Translations under genes and position numbers: made by a program
Shown here: one piece after another, positions 17,700 to 25,709 of the stretch
Position numbering within the stretch: position 1 is the stretch's first letter
How the letters are laid out: every line of letters starts with the position of its first letter
Assembly: GCA_000431775.1 (NCBI GenBank)
Contig: FR888205.1
Span: 1 to 47,753, forward strand
DNA length: 47,753 nt
Origin: Clostridium sp. CAG:413
GTDB lineage: Bacteria > Bacillota > Clostridia > Oscillospirales > Acutalibacteraceae
Direction of reading: 5' to 3'
Notes under the pieces: generated by a model
Database searches by the model: none
The model's input: only the letters and a program-made list of their open reading frames with translations
What the model was told of the DNA's origin: nothing

Positions 17700-18424
17700 G
17701 GATCGCAGCAAGGACGGACATAGGCCTTGTGAGGGAGAATAACCAGGATTCCTACACGGCCGGCGAGCTTTGCGAGGGCACAGCCTTTGCCGTCGTATGC
17801 GACGGTATGGGTGGCGCTGCGGAGGGAGCGCTGGCTAGCCGAAGCGCCGTCAAGGTGATACGGGAGAAGCTGTCCTCGGGCTTCAGCGAGGGGATGAGCG
17901 ACATTGCGGTTAAAAGTCTGCTCATATCCGCCCTCGAGAACGCAAACAAGTATATTTACGAGCTTTCCCTGACAAAAGAGGAATATGAGGGAATGGGCAC
18001 CACGGCTGTGGCGGCCATAGTCTCGGGGGGCTTCGTTTATATAGCCCACGTCGGCGACAGCAGGGCTTATATGACCTGCGGCGGCAAGATAACCCAGCTG
18101 ACGAGGGATCACTCGGTCATCCAGCGAATGATCGAGAACGGCGAGATTACTCCTCAGGAGGCAAAGGATCACCCGAGCAGGCATATAATCACGCGAGCGC
18201 TCGGGGTCGACAGCGAGGTCAGGGTCGACTTCTGTCAGGAGCCGTTTGACGACGGCAGCCTGCTGATACTTTGCACCGACGGCCTGACAAACAGCGTCAA
18301 AGAGGACGATATTTTCAACCTGAGCGGTTCGGTTCGGTTTTATGATGCGGCGAACAGCCTTGTTGACTATGCCAACAAAATTGACGGCGCAGATAACGTA
18401 ACGGTAGTCGCCGTCAGCAATTGA
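17696..18424 (+). CDS. prpC: PP2C-type Ser/Thr phosphatase (PrpC/Stp)
   Basis: A 242-residue PPM/PP2C phosphatase that reverses phosphorylation by the neighbouring PASTA kinase. Metal-binding motifs are present in order: ENNQDS (~15-20), CDGMGG (~40), GTTAVAA, HVGDSRAY (~115), TRDHS and CTDGLTNSV (~195). The GTP-independent, Mg/Mn-dependent mechanism is known for the family. It overlaps rlmN and lies 33 bases before prkC, the standard phosphatase-kinase pair of Firmicutes. Confidence 0.95.
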   Translation: MRIAARTDIGLVRENNQDSYTAGELCEGTAFAVVCDGMGGAAEGALASRSAVKVIREKLSSGFSEGMSDIAVKSLLISALENANKYIYELSLTKEEYEGMGTTAVAAIVSGGFVYIAHVGDSRAYMTCGGKITQLTRDHSVIQRMIENGEITPQEAKDHPSRHIITRALGVDSEVRVDFCQEPFDDGSLLILCTDGLTNSVKEDDIFNLSGSVRFYDAANSLVDYANKIDGADNVTVVAVSN

Positions 18425-18457
18425 ATCGAATCGTTGAATTGAAAGGAATGTTGATTT

Positions 18458-20692
18458 ATGGATAATTACACGGGTAAAAGGATCGACGGCCGCTACGAGA
18501 TACAGGAGGTCATAGGCGTCGGCGGCATGGCGGTCGTTTATAAAGCGTATGACAGCATTGACGACAGGATAGTCGCCATCAAAATACTAAAGGATGAATA
18601 TCTCGCAAATGAGGAGTTCAGGCGCAGATTCAAAAATGAGTCAAAGGCCATCGCCGTGCTTTCGCATCCCAACATAGTCAAGGTGCTCAACGTCAACTAC
18701 GGCGACAAGCTCCAATATATCGTCATGGAGTATGTCGAGGGCATCACCCTCAAGGAGTATATCGAGCAGCAGGGCAGGCTCGGCATCAAGGAGACGGTGC
18801 ATTTCACCATGCAGATCCTCCGCGCCCTTCAGCACGCCCACGATAAAGGCATAGTCCACCGCGACATCAAGCCGCAGAATATAATGCTGCTCTCAAACGG
18901 CAACATCAAGGTGACGGATTTCGGCATCGCCCGCTTCAGCTACAGCGATACCAAGACCATGACCGACAGTGCCATAGGCACCGTCCATTATATAAGCCCC
19001 GAGCAGGCGAGGGGAGACGCCACCGACGACAGAGCTGATATCTATTCCGTAGGCGTCGTTATGTATGAGATGCTTACGGGTCAGCTCCCGTTCCAGTCGG
19101 AGAATTCCGTCTCCGTCGCGCTCATGCAGCTCCAGAGCGACCCCAAGCGCCCCAGAGAGCTTAACAGCAGCATCCCCATCGGCCTTGAGCAGATAGTGAT
19201 GCACGCTATGCAGAAGAATGCCAACGACAGATATCAGAGCGCCGCGGAGATGCTGCTCGATATCGAGGAATTCAAGAGAAACCCCGCAATTCGCTTTCAG
19301 CAGAATTATTTCGTCGATAACGACCCCACAAAGTATGTCGGCAGGAAGCAGGATCTCGCAAACGCCAAGATACCGCCCGCAGTCAACAGGACTTCGCAGC
19401 GCACCGAGCGGTTGACTCAGCCCGAGCCGTCAGTCCCCGACGATTATGATCAGGATAATTCCGCGGGCAATTCCCGCACGAAGCTGATAGTTATCGGCAC
19501 GGCGATAGGTCTTGCCGTTGTGGCGCTTATAGTGTTTGCTTCTCTCTTCTTCTTCACGGATGTATTCAAGGGCGACACGCTCACCGTGCCTCAGCTTACC
19601 GGCCTCAATGTTAACGAGGTCGTTGACAACGCAAAGTATAAGGACTTCAAGATAACCGTCGAGAAGGTCGCCAACAGCTCCTACAGCGACGGCATTATAT
19701 GCAATCAGCGCCCCACCTCGGGCACCAAGGTCACGCCCGACAAGAACGAGATAACGATCTCTGTCGCCACGACTTATGAGAAAAAGGTCGTCAACGATGT
19801 TTACGGCATGATGTATGAGCAGGCGAGAAAGATGCTTGAGAGCCAGGGCTTCGTCGTGGATGGTCAGCCCATCGTCAGCATGTCCGAGGCGTTCGGCACA
19901 GTTATCAGGACCGACCCCGAGAGGAACACCGAGGCTGAGAGCGGCTCAAAGATAATCATTTATTATGCCAGCGACAAGGATCTGATACCCGTTCCCTCCG
20001 TTGTCGGCATGGATCTTGAGATGGCGAAGGCTCTTATCGAATCCGCAAATCTCGTGGTCGATGAAAATGTCAAGAGCGAGAACAGCGACAAGCCCGCAGG
20101 TCAGGTCATAGACCAGTCGCCCGCGAATTACGAAAAGGTCATATCCGGCAGCAAGGTCACCCTGACCGTCAGCAACGGCGTGCCCGCAATTTCGAGCGCG
20201 TCATTCAGCATAGTCCTGCCCTCCACAGGCACAAGGGGAACATTCGAGATATTCGTCAGCAACGAATCCTATGTCAATAAGACCCTCCTGCTCGACGGCA
20301 GCTCTTATGAGGTCAAGATAGAGGGCAGCGGCAACGACGCCCCCGTCAAGATTTATATTGATAATAAGGAATATTACTCCTGCAGAGTCGACTTCACCAA
20401 GAACCCAGCGGTCGTCAGCGGCGGAGCTTATTCAAACAGCAATTCCGTGCTGAGCAAAAAGCCGATCCCCGATGTCAGAGGTCTGCCTCTCGAGCAGGCG
20501 AAGCAGCGGCTGAACGCCGAGGGCTTCAACAATATCAAGATAGAGGGCGTTACGGTCTACACCGACGCTGAGAACGGCATGGTCAAGAATCAGTCGCCCT
20601 CGCCCGCCTCCACGGGCATTTTCGGCACTGCGTCCACCTATTTCACCGACACCGAGATAATTCTCACCGTCGGTCAGAAGGACGGAGTCTGA
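18458..20692 (+). CDS. prkC: Membrane Ser/Thr kinase with PASTA domains (PrkC/IreK type)
   Basis: A 744-residue transmembrane kinase that senses muropeptides or lipid II. The cytoplasmic kinase domain (1-~270) has GVGGMAVVYKA (20-30), catalytic Lys42, HRDIKPQN (~134-141) and DFG. A linker leads to one membrane helix at ~342-366. Outside are four PASTA-like repeats: ~372-440, ~441-505, ~506-570 and a last one from ~672. A ~95-residue non-PASTA beta-rich insert (about 575-668) separates the third and fourth. GAAAGGAATG precedes the ATG. A known substrate class, IreB, is encoded at 37218. The rsgA gene follows 3 bases later. Confidence 0.95.
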   Translation: MDNYTGKRIDGRYEIQEVIGVGGMAVVYKAYDSIDDRIVAIKILKDEYLANEEFRRRFKNESKAIAVLSHPNIVKVLNVNYGDKLQYIVMEYVEGITLKEYIEQQGRLGIKETVHFTMQILRALQHAHDKGIVHRDIKPQNIMLLSNGNIKVTDFGIARFSYSDTKTMTDSAIGTVHYISPEQARGDATDDRADIYSVGVVMYEMLTGQLPFQSENSVSVALMQLQSDPKRPRELNSSIPIGLEQIVMHAMQKNANDRYQSAAEMLLDIEEFKRNPAIRFQQNYFVDNDPTKYVGRKQDLANAKIPPAVNRTSQRTERLTQPEPSVPDDYDQDNSAGNSRTKLIVIGTAIGLAVVALIVFASLFFFTDVFKGDTLTVPQLTGLNVNEVVDNAKYKDFKITVEKVANSSYSDGIICNQRPTSGTKVTPDKNEITISVATTYEKKVVNDVYGMMYEQARKMLESQGFVVDGQPIVSMSEAFGTVIRTDPERNTEAESGSKIIIYYASDKDLIPVPSVVGMDLEMAKALIESANLVVDENVKSENSDKPAGQVIDQSPANYEKVISGSKVTLTVSNGVPAISSASFSIVLPSTGTRGTFEIFVSNESYVNKTLLLDGSSYEVKIEGSGNDAPVKIYIDNKEYYSCRVDFTKNPAVVSGGAYSNSNSVLSKKPIPDVRGLPLEQAKQRLNAEGFNNIKIEGVTVYTDAENGMVKNQSPSPASTGIFGTASTYFTDTEIILTVGQKDGV

Positions 20693-20695
20693 TAA

Positions 20696-21604
20696 ATGGA
20701 GAAACTCGAAGGCATAATTCTTAAAGGTATCGGCGGCTTCTATTATGTAGAGGCCGCCGGTGAAGTGTATGAATGCAAGGCAAGAGGGCTTTTTCGCAAG
20801 ACGGGGATAAAGCCGCTTGCGGGCGACAGGGTCGAGATAAGCGTCAACGACAGGGCGGAGAATACCATTGAGCAGATACACGAGCGCTCGGGTGAATTCG
20901 TCCGTCCGCCGGTCGCCAATGTCGACAGGCTCTTTATCGTCGCCTCGGTCTGCGAGCCGAAGCCCGTACTGCTTGTCATAGACAGGCTCACGGCTATCGC
21001 GGTGAATAAGGGCGTTGAGCCGCTCGTGCTCTTCACGAAATGCGATCTCGGCTCGGCTGAGGAATACGTTGAGATATACCGCAAGGCGGGCATACTGAGC
21101 TTTGCCGTCTGCGCCGAAACGGGCGAGGGCGTCGAGCGGGTGCGCCGTGAGCTGAGCGGTCATATAAGCGCCTTCTGCGGCAACACGGGCGTTGGTAAAT
21201 CGACGCTGCTAAACGCCGTTGACCCGTCGCTTTCGCTCAAGACGGGCGAGATAAGCGACAAGCTCGGCAGGGGCAGGCACACCACCCGCCAGAGCGAGCT
21301 TTTTAAGGTCGAGGGCGGCTATGTGGCGGATACCCCCGGCTTCTCATCATTTGACCTTGAGGAGACGGAGCTGATCACAAAGGACGATCTGCCCTTTGCG
21401 TTCCCCGAATTTGAGCCGTATATCGGCAAATGCAAATTCTCCACCTGCCTGCACGTCAAGGATAAGGGCTGCGGCATCATCGAGGCGGTCGAGCGGGGCG
21501 ATATCCCGAAGAGCCGCCACGAGAGCTACTGCGCCATGATGGAGCAGGCGAAAAATATCAAGGACTGGGAGCTGCGTAAGCGTAACGAAAATGCAAGAAG
21601 CTGA
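20696..21604 (+). CDS. rsgA: Ribosome small subunit GTPase RsgA
   Basis: A 302-residue circularly permuted GTPase that helps mature the 30S subunit. An OB-fold N-terminus is followed by the permuted G-motifs: TKCD (G4, ~110), then P-loop GNTGVGKST (~161-169), then DTPGFSSF (G3). The C-terminal zinc site is seen as KCKFSTCLHVKDKGCG. It starts 3 bases after prkC. In many Firmicutes rpe and thiN follow; here they are absent and sporulation-related small genes come next. Confidence 0.95.
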   Translation: MEKLEGIILKGIGGFYYVEAAGEVYECKARGLFRKTGIKPLAGDRVEISVNDRAENTIEQIHERSGEFVRPPVANVDRLFIVASVCEPKPVLLVIDRLTAIAVNKGVEPLVLFTKCDLGSAEEYVEIYRKAGILSFAVCAETGEGVERVRRELSGHISAFCGNTGVGKSTLLNAVDPSLSLKTGEISDKLGRGRHTTRQSELFKVEGGYVADTPGFSSFDLEETELITKDDLPFAFPEFEPYIGKCKFSTCLHVKDKGCGIIEAVERGDIPKSRHESYCAMMEQAKNIKDWELRKRNENARS

Positions 21605-21652
21605 TTATACTGTATTGAGCAATGCTCAAGTCAGTGTAACGGCGGTGATAAA

Positions 21653-21796
21653 ATGAGAATATGTGACAGGCGGGGCGCCGTTTGCATCGCTTTTGCGGCG
21701 GGCATGATAGTCGCCGCGATCTTTCCCTGCACGGCTGCGATATTCATAATCGCCGGCGTGATAGTGCTGGCGGGCTTGGGCCTTTGCAGATATTGA
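21653..21796 (+). CDS. 47-residue two-helix membrane microprotein
   Basis: ATG at 21653 with GGCGGTGATAAA before it, ending TGA at 21794-21796. The product starts with a charged MRICDRRG and then has two hydrophobic stretches (~9-24 and ~27-44) separated by a short FPCTAA turn, so it should be a small membrane hairpin. It lies between rsgA and spoVM on the same strand with operon-like spacing (16 bases to spoVM). No family is recognised. A palindrome TTGAGC-AAT-GCTCAA (21615-21629) lies just upstream. The coding call rests on position, start context and the strongly hydrophobic reading frame. Confidence 0.55.
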   Translation: MRICDRRGAVCIAFAAGMIVAAIFPCTAAIFIIAGVIVLAGLGLCRY

Positions 21797-21812
21797 CAAA
21801 GGGGGAGATACG

Positions 21813-21884
21813 GTGAAGGTCGTTGTATTGAACAGCCCGAAGGTGCTCAGCGGTATTCTCAAACTGATTTTCGGTATTAAATAA
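21813..21884 (+). CDS. spoVM: Stage V sporulation protein SpoVM, 23 residues, GTG start
   Basis: A 23-codon reading frame from GTG at 21813 to TAA at 21882-21884, fronted by a strong GGGGGAG at 6-base spacing. The peptide begins MKVVVLNSPK and ends LIFGIK, the pattern of SpoVM: a short N-terminal part, a conserved Pro9, then an amphipathic helix. SpoVM recognises the curved forespore membrane and anchors SpoIVA to start coat assembly (Bacillus knowledge); Pro9 is important there. In Bacillus spoVM lies in the same prpC-prkC-rsgA neighbourhood, which supports the call. It is easily missed by gene finders because of its size and GTG start. Confidence 0.82.
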   Translation: MKVVVLNSPKVLSGILKLIFGIK

Positions 21885-21903
21885 GCGAAAGGTGAGGTCG
21901 TAG

Positions 21904-22317
21904 ATGAAAATACTCGTCGTTGACGGTCAGGGCGGCAAGCTCGGCAGGCAGCTCGTGGAGCGGCTGATACCTGCGTGCCCCGAGGCGGAGATAACCGCCG
22001 TGGGCACCAACAGCACCGCTTGCGAAGCAATGCTCAAGGGCGGGGCTTCAAGAGCTGCGACGGGCGAAAATGCCTTGATAGTCGCCTGCAGGCGGGCGGA
22101 TGTGATAGTCGGCCCCGTCGGCATTGTTATTGCGGACGCACTGCTCGGCGAGATATCGCCGTCCATGGCCAAGGCTGTGGCTCAGAGCAGCGCCGTCAGG
22201 GTGCTGCTGCCCGTCAATAAATGCGATAACCTGATAGTCGGCACGGGTGGCTTCACCGTCAGCGAGCTGATAGATCAAGCCGTTGAGACCATCAAAAACA
22301 TCGGAACGGGATGTTGA
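21904..22317 (+). CDS. DUF3842 family protein
   Basis: A 137-residue protein beginning MKILVVDGQGGKLGRQL, the conserved start of the DUF3842 family, which looks like a Rossmann-type nucleotide-binding fold (GQGGKLG). A later segment (GPVGIVIADALLGE) is glycine-rich and conserved-looking. Function is unknown; it is common in spore-forming Clostridia and here directly follows spoVM (19 bases, with GAAAGGTGAGG before the ATG). Its last codons overlap the -35 box of the next promoter. Confidence 0.8.
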   Translation: MKILVVDGQGGKLGRQLVERLIPACPEAEITAVGTNSTACEAMLKGGASRAATGENALIVACRRADVIVGPVGIVIADALLGEISPSMAKAVAQSSAVRVLLPVNKCDNLIVGTGGFTVSELIDQAVETIKNIGTGC

Positions 22318-22342
22318 CAAACGGCTGAAGGTGTTATATAAT
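22314..22342 (+). promoter_or_regulatory. Consensus sigma-A promoter for the ECF transporter
   Basis: TTGACA (22314-22319), exactly 17 bases, TATAAT (22337-22342): both hexamers are consensus. The -35 box overlaps the stop codon of the DUF3842 gene. It drives a ~120-base leader RNA. Confidence 0.85.
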
Positions 22343-22349
22343 ATCTGAG

Positions 22350-22468
22350 TCGCATGAAGCGGCGGTAACGGCCGAAGCCGTAATTTCCAACAGAACATAA
22401 AAGACCATGAAGGCATCCGTCTCCGAGCAGGGGACAGATGCCTTATATTTTTGCCTAGAGGAGCAGTT
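22350..22468 (+). ncRNA. Structured leader with terminator: candidate riboswitch or attenuator
   Basis: Between promoter and ATG the RNA can form a GTCGC/GCGGC stem (22350s), a perfect ACGGC-CGAA-GCCGT hairpin (22368-22381), an A-rich single-stranded stretch, and then the strong hairpin described separately, followed by a U-run before the ribosome site. A promoter, structured domain, terminator and transporter gene in series is the layout of a transcriptional riboswitch. It does not match the TPP, cobalamin, FMN, THF or preQ1 consensus as I know them. The ligand is not identified. Confidence 0.5.
22410..22452 (+). terminator. Leader intrinsic terminator before the ECF gene
   Basis: AAGGCATC-C-GTCTCC / GGGGAC-A-GATGCCTT forms a long stem (22410-22444) with opposing single bases, followed by ATATTTTT. 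It lies 16 bases before the start codon of the downstream gene, so it must be conditional to allow expression. Confidence 0.75.
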
Positions 22469-22990
22469 ATGAAAAAGACCGTTAAAAATCTCACCCTTTC
22501 CGCAATGTTTCTCGCCCTTTGCATGATATTGCCCTTTATAACCGGCGGTGTGCCGAGGATAGGCAACGCCATATCGCCCATGCATATCCCCGTGCTCATC
22601 TGCGGCTTTGTCTGCGGCTGGCAATACGGCGCGGCGGTCGGCTTTATCGCTCCGCTGATGCGCAGCCTGCTTTTCTCAATGCCAACGATGTATCCTATTG
22701 CGGTCTCAATGGCGTTTGAGCTTGCGGCTTATGGCCTGCTCTGCGGACTGCTTTATAAAGCGTTCCCGAAGAAGAATGTTTATATCTACCCCGCGCTCAT
22801 AATCTCCATGCTCGGCGGCAGAGCGGTATGGGGAATAGCCCGCTTCATAATGGCGGGGCTCGGCGGCTCGGAATTCAGCATGGCGATGTTCGTCGCAGGG
22901 GCGTTTACCCAAGCGGTGCCCGCGATAATCTGCCATATCCTGCTCGTCCCGCCTGTCGTAATGACGTTCAAAAAGACAAAACTGATGTGA
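22469..22990 (+). CDS. ECF transporter S component, vitamin uptake type
   Basis: A 173-residue membrane protein with about five to six hydrophobic helices, starting MKKTVKNLTLSAMFLAL. This start has GAGGAG at 5 bases; the longer in-frame reading overlaps the terminator U-run and is rejected. The PMHIPVLICGFVCGW and GFIAPLMRSLLF segments are typical of substrate-binding S components of energy-coupling factor transporters, which join a shared AT module encoded elsewhere. It resembles PanT-like members most, but the substrate cannot be assigned from sequence. It is a single-gene unit, closed by a terminator. Confidence 0.8.
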   Translation: MKKTVKNLTLSAMFLALCMILPFITGGVPRIGNAISPMHIPVLICGFVCGWQYGAAVGFIAPLMRSLLFSMPTMYPIAVSMAFELAAYGLLCGLLYKAFPKKNVYIYPALIISMLGGRAVWGIARFIMAGLGGSEFSMAMFVAGAFTQAVPAIICHILLVPPVVMTFKKTKLM

Positions 22991-22999
22991 TATAAAATC

Positions 23000-23033
23000 A
23001 AGGCTGCGCGGTTCATCGCCGTGCAGCCTTTTT
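23000..23033 (+). terminator. Terminator between convergent ECF and SPFH genes
   Basis: AAGGCTGCGCGG-TTCATC-GCCGTGCAGCCTT followed by TTTT. It lies 10 bases after the ECF gene and just before the 3' end of the minus-strand SPFH gene. Confidence 0.8.
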
Positions 23034-23045
23034 GTATAGCTTATT

Positions 23046-23975
23046 TTATTCAGAGACGATTTCTTTGACGCCTGCGGCGAGACCCGCAAGGCCCTGGAGA
23101 TTGCTGGGGATAATGAGCTTCGTTGCTTTGCCGTCCGCGGCCGCTTCAAATGCCTCAAGGCTCTTGATGGTCAGGTAGCCGTCGCCGGGCGCTGCGGAGT
23201 TGATAAGCTCGATAGCCTTCGCCCTTGCCTGCTCGACCTTGATGATGGCTTCGGCTTCACCCTCCGCCTCTCTGATCTTGGCCTCCTTTATCGCCTCTGC
23301 GGCGAGGATGGCGCTCTGCTTATCCGCCTCTGCGGCAAGGATCTTGCTCTCCTTTTGACCTTCTGCAACAAGGATCTTACTTGCTTTTTCGCCCTCTGCG
23401 GTGAGTATCGCTTCGCGGCGCTGACGCTCCGCCTTCATCTGTTTCTCCATCGCGTCCTGAATCTCTCTGGGCGGCAGGATGTTTTTAAGCTCAACTCTGT
23501 TGACCTTGATGCCCCACGGGTCGGTCGCTTCGTCGAGCACGCCTCTGATCTTGGCGTTGATGACGTCGCGGGAGGTGAGGGTGTGGTCAAGCTCCATTTC
23601 GCCGATGATGTTTCTGAGCGTGGTCGCCGTCAGATTCTCGATAGCGGCGAGCGGGCGCTCAACGCCGTATGCAAAGAGCTTCGGGTCGGTTATCTGGAAG
23701 AAAACGACCGTGTCTATCTGCATGGTGACGTTATCCTTGGTGATAACGGGCTGGGGCGGGAAATCGACTATCTGCTCCTTGAGCGAGACCTGCTTTGCAA
23801 TGCGCTCAATGAAGGGGATCTTAACATGTATGCCCGTCTGCCAAGTGGCGCTGTATGCGCCGAGGCGCTCGATGACATACGCCTTTGACTGCGGGACTAT
23901 CTTGACGTTCATCACAACTATTGCAATGAGAAAAACTGCAAGGAATATCAGAATGATGCCTACTATCAGATCCAT
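23046..23975 (-). CDS. SPFH/Band 7 membrane protein (stomatin/QmcA type)
   Basis: A 309-residue SPFH-domain protein. A single N-terminal membrane helix (~3-23) is followed by the Band 7 domain (VIERLGAYSATWQTGIHVKIPFIERI) and an Ala/Glu/Lys-rich coiled coil (~190-255). Such proteins oligomerise into membrane platforms linked to flotillin-like domains or protease control. The ATG has GGAGG at good spacing. It lies 22 bases downstream of an nfeD gene, its standard partner, so the two are co-transcribed. Confidence 0.92.
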   Translation of the reverse strand: MDLIVGIILIFLAVFLIAIVVMNVKIVPQSKAYVIERLGAYSATWQTGIHVKIPFIERIAKQVSLKEQIVDFPPQPVITKDNVTMQIDTVVFFQITDPKLFAYGVERPLAAIENLTATTLRNIIGEMELDHTLTSRDVINAKIRGVLDEATDPWGIKVNRVELKNILPPREIQDAMEKQMKAERQRREAILTAEGEKASKILVAEGQKESKILAAEADKQSAILAAEAIKEAKIREAEGEAEAIIKVEQARAKAIELINSAAPGDGYLTIKSLEAFEAAADGKATKLIIPSNLQGLAGLAAGVKEIVSE

Positions 23976-23997
23976 TGTTTTTCCTCCTCAAAATTAA

Positions 23998-24435
23998 TCA
24001 GTTCTGCGCCTTGACTATGAGCTTCACGCCCTCAATGCGCTCCACGGTGACAAGCTCGCCTTTACGGAAATTCGCTCCGTCCGACGAGCGGGCGGTCCAG
24101 CTTATACCGTTGACCTCGACCCTGCCCTTGCCGGCTATGTTGTCGATATCCTCGGTCACCATTGCTGTCTCGCCAATGCAGCGGTCGGCGTTGGTGGGCT
24201 GTGTTTTTTGCTTCGTTATCTTCCTCACGAGGGGTCTCGTCGCCGCAAGAGTGACTGCCGATACAACCACAAACAGCACCCATTGCAGCCATAGCGCAGC
24301 TCCGCATATCCTCGCTATCAGCGCCGCCGCGGCGCCTATTGCAAACCAAATCGTCACGAGCTGGACTGTGGCGGCCTCCACGATGATAAGAACAACGAGC
24401 AGGACTATCCAGAAAATGAGCATAAACAGATCCAT
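23998..24435 (-). CDS. NfeD family membrane protein
   Basis: A 145-residue NfeD-type protein. Three hydrophobic segments (roughly 3-22, 26-45 and 50-75) are followed by a C-terminal OB-fold (GETAMVTEDIDNIAGKGRVEVNG). It is the short form without the ClpP-like protease domain. The start MDLFML has AGGAGGAGG before it; a start ten codons upstream has no such site. NfeD proteins pair with SPFH proteins; that partner follows directly. Confidence 0.88.
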   Translation of the reverse strand: MDLFMLIFWIVLLVVLIIVEAATVQLVTIWFAIGAAAALIARICGAALWLQWVLFVVVSAVTLAATRPLVRKITKQKTQPTNADRCIGETAMVTEDIDNIAGKGRVEVNGISWTARSSDGANFRKGELVTVERIEGVKLIVKAQN

Positions 24436-24469
24436 ATCCTGTAACCTCCTCCTCTCTGTGCTCACTATA

Positions 24470-24498
24470 ATTGTATCATGTTATAAAATAAAAAACAA
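24470..24498 (-). promoter_or_regulatory. Sigma-A-type promoter for nfeD-SPFH
   Basis: On the minus strand TTGTTT (24498-24493), a 17-base spacer and TACAAT (24475-24470), about 35 bases upstream of the nfeD start. Confidence 0.6.
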
Positions 24499-24513
24499 GG
24501 GAATTTGCCGATT

Positions 24514-24912
24514 TTACAGTTCATACACAATTGCGAGCACGTTTTCCCAGCTCAGCCGCTCGGCGCTGACAAGGTTTTGTATCTGGCTTAGCGCCTCTAT
24601 ACACTTTGTGCGGAATTCCTCACGCCCGCCGTGGCGCAGCAGGTCGGGCAGCGCCGTTATGCTCTGCTCGACCTCGTTCATTGCGTCGTGCATGACCAGA
24701 GCGTGCAGCATTTTTGAGGCGTCATTCCAAACGGCAATGGTTTTCTCCGTCTCCTCGGCGAGAGTATCGTCGTCGCAGCTCTCAGAGATATCGAGCAGCC
24801 CCTCAAGCGAGGAGGAGAGCGCCGCCATTTCATTTTTGAATAAAATGCCCGACCACACGGCTATGCCTATCGCCGTTATCAGCATTGCAACGGCTATTGC
24901 GAGCTTTTTCAA
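24514..24912 (-). CDS. DUF4363 family membrane-anchored protein
   Basis: A 132-residue protein with one N-terminal membrane helix (MKKLAIAVAMLITAIGIAVW) and a predicted helical outer domain rich in Asp and Glu (~35-120). This fits the DUF4363 family, which is usually encoded next to a DUF421 gene, as here (4-base overlap). Function unknown; co-occurrence with spore-forming Clostridia suggests an envelope role, which is inference. Confidence 0.75.
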   Translation of the reverse strand: MKKLAIAVAMLITAIGIAVWSGILFKNEMAALSSSLEGLLDISESCDDDTLAEETEKTIAVWNDASKMLHALVMHDAMNEVEQSITALPDLLRHGGREEFRTKCIEALSQIQNLVSAERLSWENVLAIVYEL

Positions 24913-25586
24913 TTCTCATCGCCCTTTCTGACTATATAGGTCTTGCCGTGCGGAGTGACGGTCATTATCAGCACCTCACTTATCTCCATCCCCGCCGAGC
25001 TGACGGCGCTCTTTATCTTGCTGCGCTCAATGCCCGATTGCTCCACGGCGTCCTCAATCACTGTGCCGTCGCAGATAACGGCGAACGGCATCCCCTCGTC
25101 CTGCGGCCTCAGGTTAAGGTCGCCGGCGGTGGCGTTCATATTTTCGGGCTTCAGCAGCACGCTTATCTGCCCGTTTGTCTCGAATATCGCATAGGATACC
25201 TGCGAAATCTCAAACACGTCCTTTTGCCGCAGCGCGCCCATCAGGTCGTTGACGCTCATTCGCATTTTTTTGAGCGCTTTGATGTCGATAACTCCGTCGC
25301 GGATGACGATTATCGGGTGCCCCTGCATGAACGCACGGAATTTATAGCTCTTGAGGCTCACTGCCGAGGTGATGACCTCATACGCCACGAGCACAAAGAG
25401 AGCGCTTATCGAGTTTAATATCGGTATCGTGTTATCCTGCATAGGTATGGAGGCTATCTCCGACACCAGCATCGTCACGACGAATTCGGCGGGCTGCAAT
25501 TCGCCTATCTGACGCTTGCCCATCACCCTGATGAGAAAAATTACAACGGCGTAGAGCACCGTTGCCCTGACTAATGTGACCGCCAA
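24909..25586 (-). CDS. DUF421 (YetF/YcaP-type) membrane protein
   Basis: A 225-residue protein of the DUF421 family. About three N-terminal membrane helices (to ~residue 85) include the conserved RVMGKRQIGELQPAEFV motif. A soluble alpha/beta C-terminal domain follows. Family members include Bacillus YetF and YdfS; the Bacillus proteins have been connected with spore germination or membrane physiology, but the molecular role is not settled. It forms a two-gene unit with the DUF4363 gene and is divergent from the ROK kinase gene. Confidence 0.85.
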   Translation of the reverse strand: MAVTLVRATVLYAVVIFLIRVMGKRQIGELQPAEFVVTMLVSEIASIPMQDNTIPILNSISALFVLVAYEVITSAVSLKSYKFRAFMQGHPIIVIRDGVIDIKALKKMRMSVNDLMGALRQKDVFEISQVSYAIFETNGQISVLLKPENMNATAGDLNLRPQDEGMPFAVICDGTVIEDAVEQSGIERSKIKSAVSSAGMEISEVLIMTVTPHGKTYIVRKGDEN

Positions 25587-25657
25587 GCCTGTCGCCCCTT
25601 TCGGAATTATATAAGTATATTTTTGACATTGCTGCGCCTTATATTACATTAATTTTC

Positions 25658-25686
25658 TTGACGGGCAGGGCTTTTCAGTATATAAT
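25658..25686 (+). promoter_or_regulatory. Sigma-A-type promoter for the sugar cluster
   Basis: TTGACG (25658-25663), 17 bases, TATAAT (25681-25686), 24 bases before the ROK kinase ATG. Confidence 0.75.
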
Positions 25687-25709
25687 TACAGTATTAAGAG
25701 GTGACTGCA

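Noticed and set aside
17078..18184. 368-residue minus-strand frame under rlmN/prpC
   Set aside because: Shadow of the conserved RlmN and PrpC genes.
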